A stretch of DNA of 10,858 bases from JAGNNV01 sp031392925 (GTDB lineage Bacteria > Acidobacteriota > Vicinamibacteria > Fen-336 > JAGNNV01): positions 1 to 10,858 of the forward strand of contig JANMVV010000235.1 in assembly GCA_031392925.1 (NCBI GenBank). The letters run 5' to 3'. A program made the position numbers and the translations under genes. Below the pieces are notes generated by a model. That model was not told the DNA's origin and ran no database searches. It saw only the letters and a program-made list of their open reading frames with translations. Below, one piece after another: positions 1-7,148 of this stretch (within the stretch, counting starts at the first letter, position 1; each line of letters starts with the position of its first letter).

Positions 1-552
1 CTGCCCGAAGAGCCCGCGGCCTCGCCCACGCCGGACGCCCTGACCTATGGCTCGACGCTCCAGGGCGAGAAGGTCGAAGGGCTCTCGGCCGCAGCCGCCC
101 CGGCGGCTCCCGCTCCAGTTTCGAAGGCCACACCCTCGACGGCGGCTCGTCCCACACCGCCGCCCGCGCGTTCGCCGAGCCCCGCCGCGAAGGCTCCCGA
201 AAAGGCGACACCGAAGCCCACGGCCAAGGCGACGCCCAAGCCGACGCCCAAGCCGACTCCTGCGCCCAAGACCACACCGAAGGCCACCCCAAAGGCCACC
301 TCCGCGCAGAAGTCGTCGCCGACGCCACTCAACCGTCTCACCATTCAGGTGGGTGCTTTCAAGGAGCGGGCGGCCGCAGAGGCCATCGTCAAGCGGCTCA
401 AGGGCAAGGGTTACTCCGCGTACCTGGCGCCGGTGAGCGAAGGTCTGTTCAACGTGCGCGTGGGTTCGTTCACCGATCGTGAAGACGCGGAGCGCGTCCT
501 CGCCAAGCTCGAAACTCAGGAGAAGTTCAAGCCGTTTATCGTCAAGCCTTGA
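1..552 (+). CDS. SPOR-domain protein, C-terminal part (5' end outside window)
   Basis: Frame 1 is open from the first base to the TGA at 550-552, so the start lies upstream of the window (183 codons visible). Codons about 1-110 are a Pro/Ala/Lys/Thr-rich, low-complexity linker with TPKPT/TPKAT-type repeats. Codons about 112-182 form a SPOR domain, with the two typical beta-strand motifs IQVGAF and FNVRVGSF, each followed by a helix (ERAAAEAIVKRL and REDAERVLAKL). SPOR domains bind glycan strands lacking stem peptides, mostly at the septum; the linker would span periplasm from an N-terminal membrane anchor or another domain that I cannot see. The gene runs into lnt by a 4-nt TTGA overlap. Domain assignment is firm; whether the protein resembles DedD, FtsN, RlpA or another SPOR protein cannot be told from the tail. 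Confidence 0.9.
   Translation: MPEEPAASPTPDALTYGSTLQGEKVEGLSAAAAPAAPAPVSKATPSTAARPTPPPARSPSPAAKAPEKATPKPTAKATPKPTPKPTPAPKTTPKATPKATSAQKSSPTPLNRLTIQVGAFKERAAAEAIVKRLKGKGYSAYLAPVSEGLFNVRVGSFTDREDAERVLAKLETQEKFKPFIVKP
200..306 (+). repeat. Degenerate tandem repeat coding for TPKPT/TPKAT linker units
   Basis: Imperfect short direct repeats built on ACGCCCAAGCC / ACACCGAAGGCC encode successive Thr-Pro-Lys-Pro/Ala units in the SPOR protein linker. This is a protein-level low-complexity spacer, and the DNA copies have diverged. Such tracts can change length by slippage or recombination. Confidence 0.7.
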
Positions 553-2132
553 GCCTGTCACGCCGCCTCGGCCTGTCAGCCCTCACCGGCCTTCTCCTCG
601 CCCTCGCCTTTCCCAAGGTCGCCTTCGCTCCCGCCGCGTTCGTGGCGCTCGCCCCTCTGCTCGTCGCCTTAACCGGGGCTTCGCGTCGGGTGGGGTTCCT
701 CTGCGGCCAGCTGGCCGGAACCATCCAGGGCTTCCTGCTGCTGTCCTGGGTCAGCGACGTAATGCACCTCTACGGCGGTGTCTCCTCGCCGATCGCGTTC
801 GGTCTGACCTTTGCCCTCGCCCTTGCCTTCGGGCTCTTTGTCGGGGCCTTCGGCGCCCTCCAGGCCCACGTCGGTGGAGCCTTCCCTTCAAGGTCCCTGC
901 TGCTCGCACCTTTCGTCTTCGTGACCTGCGAGTTCCTGCGCGAGTACCTGCTCTTCGGCTTTCCCTGGTGCCTGCTCGGCTACTCCCAGGTCGATTTCCC
1001 CGAGTTCATTCAGATCGCCTCGTTCACGGCGGTGCACGGCGTCTCGTTCCTCCTCGTCGCGGCCTCCGCGGGTCTCGCCCAGGTCGTCACCGCGCGGTCG
1101 GCCTTTGAGCGGCGTCTCGGGGTCACTCTGCCCGCCCTGCTCGTCTCGGGCGCCATGGCCTTCGGCCACGGAAGGCTTCAGCAGCCCCTGGTCGAGGAAG
1201 GGGCGCTTGCCGTGGGCGTGATTCAGGCGTCGATTCCCCAGGACCAGAAGTGGGACGAGGCCTTCCTTCACTCGAACATCGACGCGCACATGGCCTTGTC
1301 CCGCGAGGCGGTCAAGCGCGAGGCTCGTCTCGTGGTCTGGCCCGAGTCCGCGATCGGCTACGAGCTTGACTTGTATCCCGAGGCCAGGAAGGAGATCACC
1401 GACTTCACCGCGAAGGAGGACGTGTTCCTCCTGACCGGTAACGACGATCGCGAGCGCGCCGCGACGGGCGAAGTCAGGAGTTACGTGGGAGCGAAGCTCA
1501 TCTCTCCTTCCGGCAACATCGCCATGCGATACCACAAGATGCGGCTCGTTCCGTTCGGCGAATATCTTCCGCTCCCGTCCTTTATCTCTTCGTTTCTGCC
1601 CGTGAAGCGGCTGGTGCAGAGTGTTTCGGATTTCACTCCGGGGACCCAGGCCTCGACGGGACAGGTTCCGGGCGTGTCCATCGGCGCCTTTATCTGCTAC
1701 GAGGCGATCTTTCCCTCCCTGGTGCGCCGATTCCCGCTCGCGGGTGCGCAGGTCTTGTTCAATCTGACCAACGACGGCTGGTATGGAACGAGCGCCGCGC
1801 CGTATCAGCACTACGCGATGGCGCGATTCCGGGCGGTGGAGAACCATCGCTTTCTCGTCCGCGCCGCGAACACCGGCATTTCCGCCATCATCGATCCCTT
1901 CGGCCGGGAGCTGGTCAAGAGCGAACTGCTGGAACGGCGCGCGCTGGTTGGAGAGGTCCGGGGGATTTCCGAGATCACCTTTTACTCGCGCTACGGAGAT
2001 GTCTTTGCATGGTCCGTGACCTGGGTTGCCGCGGTCGCGGTGCTGGCCGCCCGGTTCCTGGGTCACGCGCGCTCGAATAGACTCGCAGCTTCACCACCGA
2101 GCCCCGAAGAAAGCGACCAGGAATCCAATTGA
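549..2132 (+). CDS. lnt: Apolipoprotein N-acyltransferase
   Basis: Inner-membrane enzyme that transfers an acyl chain from a phospholipid to the N-terminal cysteine of apolipoproteins, the last step of lipoprotein maturation before Lol sorting. The 527 aa product has the family layout: hydrophobic N-terminal membrane segments (about residues 8-200), a periplasmic nitrilase-like domain (about 220-475), and a final membrane helix (about 486-504). The catalytic triad is visible: Glu266 in VVWPESAIG, Lys330 in RYHKMRLVPFGEYLP, and Cys383 in FICYEAIFP, followed by NLTNDGWYG at 405-413. The TTG at 549 is chosen because it overlaps the upstream stop (TTGA) and leaves a normal n-region (SLSRRLG) before the first helix. 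No good Shine-Dalgarno is seen, so translation is probably coupled to the SPOR gene. The stop overlaps the prfB start in the same way. Confidence 0.96.
   Translation: MSLSRRLGLSALTGLLLALAFPKVAFAPAAFVALAPLLVALTGASRRVGFLCGQLAGTIQGFLLLSWVSDVMHLYGGVSSPIAFGLTFALALAFGLFVGAFGALQAHVGGAFPSRSLLLAPFVFVTCEFLREYLLFGFPWCLLGYSQVDFPEFIQIASFTAVHGVSFLLVAASAGLAQVVTARSAFERRLGVTLPALLVSGAMAFGHGRLQQPLVEEGALAVGVIQASIPQDQKWDEAFLHSNIDAHMALSREAVKREARLVVWPESAIGYELDLYPEARKEITDFTAKEDVFLLTGNDDRERAATGEVRSYVGAKLISPSGNIAMRYHKMRLVPFGEYLPLPSFISSFLPVKRLVQSVSDFTPGTQASTGQVPGVSIGAFICYEAIFPSLVRRFPLAGAQVLFNLTNDGWYGTSAAPYQHYAMARFRAVENHRFLVRAANTGISAIIDPFGRELVKSELLERRALVGEVRGISEITFYSRYGDVFAWSVTWVAAVAVLAARFLGHARSNRLAASPPSPEESDQESN
2119..2123 (+). 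promoter_or_regulatory. Ribosome binding site fixing the prfB TTG start
   Basis: AGGAA lies 5 nt before the TTG at 2129-2131, inside the end of lnt. It supports initiation at this TTG, which gives an N-terminus matching RF2 family length. Confidence 0.6.
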
Positions 2133-3257
2133 AAGACGAGATCAGCGAGCTCTGCATCGAGCTCAAGGCGAGGGCTGCGGACGTCCGCGGCTATCTTTGA
2201 CGAAGCGAAACTGACCGCGGAGCTCGCGGTGGTGGACCGCGAGGTCACCGAGCCCGGTTTCTGGAACGATCAGCGGAACGCTCAGAAGGTTCAGCGAAAG
2301 CGAAAGAAGATCGAAGAGCGGCTGGAGCTGGTCCAAAGAGTCACGAGCCAGGAAGGCGACGTCGCGGTTCTCCAGGAGTGGCTTGCGGGCGGGGAAGCGG
2401 TCGAGGCCGAGCTCAAATCAGCGGTCCTCATCTGGCAGAAGAGCATCGATGAGGCGGAGCTCGGGCACACCCTCGGCGGAGAGCACGATGCGAACAATCT
2501 GATTCTCTCGATCAATGCGGGCGCGGGCGGGACGGAAAGCCAGGACTGGGCGGAGATGCTCTTTCGCATGTACCAGAGATACTGCGAACGAAAGGGCTTC
2601 AAGGTCGACATCACCGACTACCAGAAGGGTGAGGAAGCCGGGATCAAGAGCGTCACCATGTTCGTCTCGGGGGAATACGCGTTCGGGACGCTCTGGGTGG
2701 AGAGCGGGGTACATCGCCTGGTCCGGATCTCGCCGTTCGATTCCGCGGCACGGCGGCACACCTCCTTCGCGGCGGTGTTCGCCTGGCCCGAACTCGATGA
2801 CAGCATCGACATCGAGATCCTCGACAAGGATCTCCGCGTCGACACTTACCGTTCGAGCGGTGCGGGAGGCCAGCACGTCAACGTGACCGACTCCGCGGTT
2901 CGCATCACTCACATTCCCACCAACATCGTGGTGGCCTGCCAGAACGAGCGCAGCCAGATCCGCAACCGCGAGGTGGCGATGAAGGTGCTGAAATCCCGCC
3001 TCTTCGATCTCGAGATGAAGAAGCAGCGCGAGAAGCTCGACGTGGTCGAGGCCGCGAAGATGCAGATCGCGTTCGGGTCGCAGATACGCTCCTACGTCCT
3101 GCATCCCTACCGGATGGTGAAGGACCATCGCACGAAGTGCGAGACCGGCGACGTCGATCGAGTGCTGGATGGCGATCTCGACATCTTCATCAAGGCGGCG
3201 CTGGTGGCGAAGGCGAAGGGCGAGCTGTCCAAGGGTGTTTCGGCGAGCGAGGAGTGA
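2129..3257 (+). CDS. prfB: Peptide chain release factor 2, with programmed +1 frameshift
   Basis: RF2 recognises UGA and UAA in the ribosomal A site and triggers hydrolysis of peptidyl-tRNA. The gene is in two frames. A short first frame starts at TTG 2129 (MKDEISELC...DVRGYL) and ends at the TGA at 2198-2200. A +1 slip on CTT then continues with GAC at 2199, giving RGYLDEAK and the rest of RF2. The complete product is 375 aa, close to the usual 365. In full-length numbering, the codon-recognition SPF tripeptide is at 201-203 (ISPFDS) and the catalytic GGQ is at 246-248 (GAGGQHVN). The first frame overlaps the lnt stop (TTGA) and the gene ends in a GTGA overlap with the next gene. An annotation beginning at GTG 2229 would lose 33 residues. 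The frameshift normally autoregulates RF2: high RF2 ends translation at the internal UGA, low RF2 permits the slip. Confidence 0.97.
2173..2192 (+). promoter_or_regulatory. Possible RNA hairpin just upstream of the prfB slip site
   Basis: The perfect 12-nt palindrome GCGGACGTCCGC (2177-2188) can fold as GCGG/CCGC closed by an ACGU loop. The stem extends outward by U2176-G2189, C2175-G2190, G2174-C2191 and G2173-U2192, for up to 8 pairs. It ends 2-3 nt before the CTT slip codon, where the Shine-Dalgarno helix sits in other bacteria. A role in frameshifting is inference; the region is also coding and G+C-rich, so chance is possible. Confidence 0.35.
2186..2201 (+). promoter_or_regulatory. prfB programmed +1 frameshift site
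   Basis: The sequence CGCGGCTATCTTTGAC holds the CTT slip codon (2195-2197), the UGA (2198-2200) and the following C that makes UGA a poor stop context. From TAT onward it equals the well-known E. coli site. The upstream stimulator is different: E. coli has AGG GGG, here CGC GGC, which codes the same Arg-Gly but pairs poorly with the 16S anti-Shine-Dalgarno. Confidence 0.95.
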
Positions 3258-4897
3258 GCCTCAAGTCGCACGCGGGGGCCGCGTTTCTCTACGCCGCCCT
3301 GACCGTCCTCATGACCTGGCCCCTCGCAACCCGGTTGAACCTGATCGAGGCGGGGGATTCCTCGTACTTCGCCTGGGTGATGGCGTGGACCACGCGCGCC
3401 CTTCTGCATGATCCCTTGAGCCTGCCGCACGCAAACACCCTCTACCCGCTTCGCTATGCGCTCTTCCTCGACGAGCCCATCGTGGCGACCTCCATCCTGT
3501 CCCTGCCCCTTCGCCTGCTGACCACCGATCCCATCGTCATCCTGAACGTGGTCCGCCTTCTGACCTTCTTCCTCTCCGCCCTCGGGGTCCGCGCTCTGGC
3601 CACAAGCCTCGGCCTCTCCCCCCTCGCCGCATTCGCCGCGGGGGCGATCTTCTCGTTTTCATCGAACCGCGTTTCCTCGCCCGCGCACCTGTCCGTCCTC
3701 GGAACCCAGTTCCTCCCTCTCTACTTCCTTTTCCTCCATCGCTGGACGCGCGACGGGTCCGCCAGAGCCGCGGGGCTCGCCGGTCTCTTCTTTGGCCTCT
3801 CCGCCTGGGCCTGCGGGTATCAGGCCCTTCTCGCCGCGGCCATCCTGCCCATCCCGATCCTCGTCCTGATCCAGAGGCCAGCCATCCTGCGCACCGCGCC
3901 CGCTGGAATCGTGGTGGCCCTCGCCTTCCTCCTGCCGCTGCAGTGGCTCCACAAGCAGGCCCTCGCCCCGCTCCATTACGAACGCACGGCCAGCGAGACC
4001 ATCTTCTTCTCGGCGTCCCTCGAGGGAGCGTTCTCGACCTCCGCCTCCAACCGCGTCTGGGGTGGGGCAACCGTGAATCTGAGGTCGATCGTCGAGGGCG
4101 ATCTCTTCCAGGGCGTCACCGTCATGGGCCTCGCCGCTCTGGCCCTTCTCGCGTTGAGGTCGGACCTTGGGCGTCGCCGGCTCATCTTCGGGTATGCCGC
4201 CCTCGCGGTTTGCGCCTGGCTCGTGGCTCTCGGACCCGAGGTCCGTCTCTTCGGACTCTCGCTCTTCCCGGGCCCCTTCTCCTTTCTTCGCGAGTTCGAA
4301 GTCTTTCGAATGATCCGCGTGCCCGCGCGCGCCTCCGTCTTCCTCTGCCTTGGCCTCTCCATGCTGGCCGCCATCGGCCTCGATCGCGTGCGAGGAGCGG
4401 GGTGGCGCGTCGGCCTGCTGACCATGGCCCTGCTCGAGGCGACGGTGGCGCCTCTGAACGTGGTCGCGGCGGATCGCTGCATCAACGCCGCGGAGCCCGT
4501 GCCCGCCATCTATCTCTGGCTCAAGGCCCAGCCCGGAAACGATCCCGTGGTCGAGCTGCCGATCCTGCCCAATGACGGCCTGTTCCAGCGCCCGCGATTC
4601 GACGACAGCGTCTACCTGCTGTGGTCGACCACGCACTGGAAACCTCTGATGAACGGCTACGCGGGAACGGAGCCCCAGGGGTATGGCAGGGTTCGCGACG
4701 TCATGAAGGATTTCCCTTCAGGTGAATCGATAGCGCTCCTGCGGTCGATGGGCGTGCGCCATGTGCTGGTGCACCTGCGCGGCTTCGGTCCCAATCGCCG
4801 CAAGGCCATCGAGGATCGACTGCCGTCTTTCGCCCCGGATCTGCGAATGTCCGCGCGGTTCGAGGACGACCTCGCCCTGGAAATCGTCAGCCGCTAG
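3254..4897 (+). CDS. Polytopic membrane protein, probable GT-C-type glycosyltransferase
   Basis: Start is GTG 3254, overlapping the prfB stop (GTGA). The same frame is open further upstream, but that part lies inside prfB and is not needed. The 547 aa product has about 11-12 hydrophobic helices between residues 8 and 400 and a soluble C-terminal part (about 405-547). The first extracytoplasmic loop carries the acidic motif EAGDSSYFAWVMAW (Asp35) and later NTLYP...FLDEP (Asp73, Glu74), as in GT-C fold enzymes that move sugars from polyprenyl-phosphate donors outside the inner membrane. The C-terminal part contains VVELPILPN and SMGVRHVLVH, typical of large uncharacterised membrane proteins of this group. 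No substrate can be named. It may be coupled to prfB translation. Its TAG stop lies in the CTAG shared with the convergent PBP gene. Membrane topology is certain; enzymatic class is probable. Confidence 0.75.
   Translation: MSLKSHAGAAFLYAALTVLMTWPLATRLNLIEAGDSSYFAWVMAWTTRALLHDPLSLPHANTLYPLRYALFLDEPIVATSILSLPLRLLTTDPIVILNVVRLLTFFLSALGVRALATSLGLSPLAAFAAGAIFSFSSNRVSSPAHLSVLGTQFLPLYFLFLHRWTRDGSARAAGLAGLFFGLSAWACGYQALLAAAILPIPILVLIQRPAILRTAPAGIVVALAFLLPLQWLHKQALAPLHYERTASETIFFSASLEGAFSTSASNRVWGGATVNLRSIVEGDLFQGVTVMGLAALALLALRSDLGRRRLIFGYAALAVCAWLVALGPEVRLFGLSLFPGPFSFLREFEVFRMIRVPARASVFLCLGLSMLAAIGLDRVRGAGWRVGLLTMALLEATVAPLNVVAADRCINAAEPVPAIYLWLKAQPGNDPVVELPILPNDGLFQRPRFDDSVYLLWSTTHWKPLMNGYAGTEPQGYGRVRDVMKDFPSGESIALLRSMGVRHVLVHLRGFGPNRRKAIEDRLPSFAPDLRMSARFEDDLALEIVSR
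4894..4897. other. CTAG tetramer giving the stop codons of two convergent genes
   Basis: The + strand TAG at 4895-4897 ends the GT-C-like gene, and the - strand TAG at 4896-4894 ends the PBP gene. The palindrome CTAG serves both, so the genes overlap tail to tail by 4 nt. No hairpin-plus-U-tract terminator is visible between the two units. Confidence 0.9.
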
Positions 4898-7098
4898 GGA
4901 ATCTGTCGCGGCTCGGCCAGGTCGGCCTGAGTCGCGGGCAGGGGCGGCGGGAACGCCGGGTCCTTGGGAAGCTGTTTGCTCGCTTCCCTCCAGAAGTCCA
5001 TGAAGATGGGAAGCGAGGTGCGCGCGCCGTCCTGTCCGCGCCCGAGCGACTTCCGCTTGTCGTCGAAACCGCTCCACACCCCCGCCACCAGGTCCCGTTC
5101 GAATCCGACGAACCAGGTGTCGCTCCAGTTGTCGGTGGTGCCCGTCTTTCCGCACAACGGCCGGCCGAGAGAAGCCGCCCGCTGCGCGGTGCCGCGCAGG
5201 ACCACGCCGCGCAGGATGTTGGCCATGGTGGCCGCGGTCTCGGGACGGAGCGCGTCGTGTGCCTCGGGAAGCTTCTCCTCCAGGACGTTGCCCTCGTTGT
5301 CCGTGATCCTGGTGATCAGCATCGGGGTCATGCGCAGGCCTTCGTTCGCGATGGCGCCGAAGGCCGCGACCATCTCGTCGAGAGTGGCCTCGCCCGCACC
5401 GATGGCGATCGGGAGATAGGGCGGAAGGTCATCCTTGAGCCCGAGCTTCCTCGCGTACTCGATGCCCTTCTCGATGCCGATCGCCTGCAGGGTCTTGATG
5501 GCCGGGATGTTCCGGCTCTCCTCGACCGCGTGCTGGACGGTGATCGTGCCCTCGAACTTCATGTCGTAGTTGTGGGGCGACCAAGTCGGCGAACCCGCTG
5601 CGGTGAAGGAGATGGGGGAATCCACGATGAGGGTTTCCGGGCCCCAGCCGAGGCTCTCGACCGCGGCCGAGTACACGATGGCCTTGAAGATCGAGCCGGT
5701 CTGGCGATGGGCCTGGACCGCGCGATTGAACTTGCTCCGCTCGAAGTCGAATCCTCCCACCATGGCCTTCAGCGCCCCGGTTCGCGTGTCCATGGCCAGG
5801 AAGGCGGATTCGGCATCCGGCTCCTGTTCGAAGGCGACCTCGGCCACATGCTTCGCGTCCGTCCCTTCGAGCTTGACGATGCGCACCGGCACGATGTCCC
5901 CGATCTTCACCACATCGCTCACCCGCGACTTTCCGGTCCAGGCGATAGCCTTCTGCGGCAGCCTTCCCACGGTGTCGCCGATCCGAAGTCCGGCCCCGTC
6001 CTTTTCCACCCATGTCACCACCCCGCGCACGACGTCCCCGACATCGAAGGGTTGACGCCAGTCGGAGAGGGTGAAGCCCTCGGGGATGACGCCGTCCTTG
6101 AGCGCCGACTCCTCGACCGGCCGGAAGCCGCGCGCGGTGCGGTCGTTTCTGAGAATGCCGTCGCGCACCGATCGGTTCGCCAGCAGTTGCAGCTTCGGGT
6201 CGAGGGTCGTATACACCTTGAGGCCGGACCGGTAGATGCCCGTGAATCCGTAGTCACGCTCGAGCGTCTTGCGCACTTCCTCGAGGAAATAGGGGGCGAT
6301 GGACGAGGGCGAGCGGCGGGCCACCACGTTGAGAGGCTGGCTCTGGGCTATCTGGGCCTGCGCAGGCGTGATGTACCTCTCGGCCAGCATGCGATCGAGG
6401 GCGTGATTCCTCCTCCTCTGGGCGGCCTCGGGATGGTCGAGGGGAGAGAGCCTCGCGGGGCTTTGCGGAATGCCCGCGATCAGCGCCGCCTCCTCGAGAT
6501 TCAGATTCTTCGCCGACTTCCCGAAGTAGAAGCGGCTCGCGGCCTCCACACCGTAGTTGCCGTGTCCGAAGTTCACGAGATTGCAATAGAGGGTGAAGAT
6601 CTCCTTCTTCGTGAATCGCCTCTCGATCTCGAGCGCCAGCAGTATCTCGCGCAGCTTTCGTTCGTAGGTCTTCTGGGGCGAGAGGAAGAGAAGGCGGGAC
6701 AACTGCATGGTCAGGGTGGAAAAGCCCTGACCCTTGCGGCCGGACCGGAAATTGGCCCAGAGCGCCCCGGGGATGCGCCAGAGATTGATCCCGATGTGGT
6801 TGAAGAAATTCTCGTCCTCGGTCGCGATAATGGCGTTGCGCAGGACCTCGGGGATCTCCTCGTAACGGACGATCACGCGCTTCTCGATCGCGAACTCGCC
6901 CAGGATGGAACCATCCGCGGCGAAGACCTGGGTGACGATGTTCGGCTTCAGCTCCTCTAGTTGCTCCACCTGAGGCAGGTCGCTGCCGATGGCCATCAAC
7001 GCGCCCACGAGCGATCCGAGGACGATGCAACTCGCGATAAGGAGCGGGCCCCGGTTCTGCCTCAGGAGGTCTGGCACTCGCCCGAAGCCTGTGGTCAT
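4894..7098 (-). CDS. Bifunctional class A penicillin-binding protein (PBP1A type)
   Basis: Peptidoglycan synthase that polymerises glycan from lipid II (transglycosylase) and cross-links stem peptides (transpeptidase) on the periplasmic face of the inner membrane. The 734 aa product has one N-terminal anchor (about 18-37). The GT51 domain (about 55-230) has catalytic Glu94 in ATEDENFFNHIG, the GFSTLTMQLSR motif (125-135) and Glu166 in KKEIFTLYCN. An OB-like insert (about 350-425) contains VVRGVVTWVEKDGAGLRIG. The transpeptidase domain (about 430-700) has SIFK (nucleophile Ser469, Lys472), SRN (528-530) and KTGT (651-654). All catalytic motifs are present, so the enzyme should be active. The motif usually written GGST/GAST is GFST here. 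The ATG at 7098 lacks a clear Shine-Dalgarno. The gene lies 50 nt downstream of the FecR/DUF6600 gene and is probably cotranscribed with it. It would commonly be named mrcA or ponA. Confidence 0.96.
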   Translation of the reverse strand: MTTGFGRVPDLLRQNRGPLLIASCIVLGSLVGALMAIGSDLPQVEQLEELKPNIVTQVFAADGSILGEFAIEKRVIVRYEEIPEVLRNAIIATEDENFFNHIGINLWRIPGALWANFRSGRKGQGFSTLTMQLSRLLFLSPQKTYERKLREILLALEIERRFTKKEIFTLYCNLVNFGHGNYGVEAASRFYFGKSAKNLNLEEAALIAGIPQSPARLSPLDHPEAAQRRRNHALDRMLAERYITPAQAQIAQSQPLNVVARRSPSSIAPYFLEEVRKTLERDYGFTGIYRSGLKVYTTLDPKLQLLANRSVRDGILRNDRTARGFRPVEESALKDGVIPEGFTLSDWRQPFDVGDVVRGVVTWVEKDGAGLRIGDTVGRLPQKAIAWTGKSRVSDVVKIGDIVPVRIVKLEGTDAKHVAEVAFEQEPDAESAFLAMDTRTGALKAMVGGFDFERSKFNRAVQAHRQTGSIFKAIVYSAAVESLGWGPETLIVDSPISFTAAGSPTWSPHNYDMKFEGTITVQHAVEESRNIPAIKTLQAIGIEKGIEYARKLGLKDDLPPYLPIAIGAGEATLDEMVAAFGAIANEGLRMTPMLITRITDNEGNVLEEKLPEAHDALRPETAATMANILRGVVLRGTAQRAASLGRPLCGKTGTTDNWSDTWFVGFERDLVAGVWSGFDDKRKSLGRGQDGARTSLPIFMDFWREASKQLPKDPAFPPPLPATQADLAEPRQIP

Positions 7099-7148
7099 GC
7101 GCCCGCTACTTTAAGACGGCGGGGCCGGAGACCCCTAGGGTGGCGGTC

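Noticed and set aside
888..2066. 392-codon open frame opposite lnt
   Set aside because: Shadow of lnt: low-complexity composition, no domain, no start signals.
3137..3253. Extended N-terminus of the GT-C-like protein inside prfB
   Set aside because: The added 39 residues are Arg/Gly-rich out-of-frame prfB sequence; the GTG at 3254 sits in a typical coupled overlap.
2229..3257. prfB as a 342-aa gene starting at GTG 2229
   Set aside because: This drops the conserved N-terminus. The upstream 23 codons plus the frameshift restore the family N-terminus and length.
3659..4636. 325-codon open frame opposite the GT-C-like gene
   Set aside because: Composition (Glu/Gly/Arg/Asp/His) reflects the complement of Leu/Ala/Pro/Ser codons; no domain.
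5257..6960. 567-codon open frame on the + strand opposite the PBP gene
   Set aside because: It lies entirely antisense to a PBP with every catalytic motif. Its translation is Arg/Gly/Asp/His/Leu-rich with no recognisable domain, as expected from the complement of a G+C-rich gene.
7099..7148. GGGG...CCCC short hairpin between the FecR/DUF6600 and PBP genes as a terminator
   Set aside because: Only a 4-bp stem and no U-tract; cotranscription is more likely.
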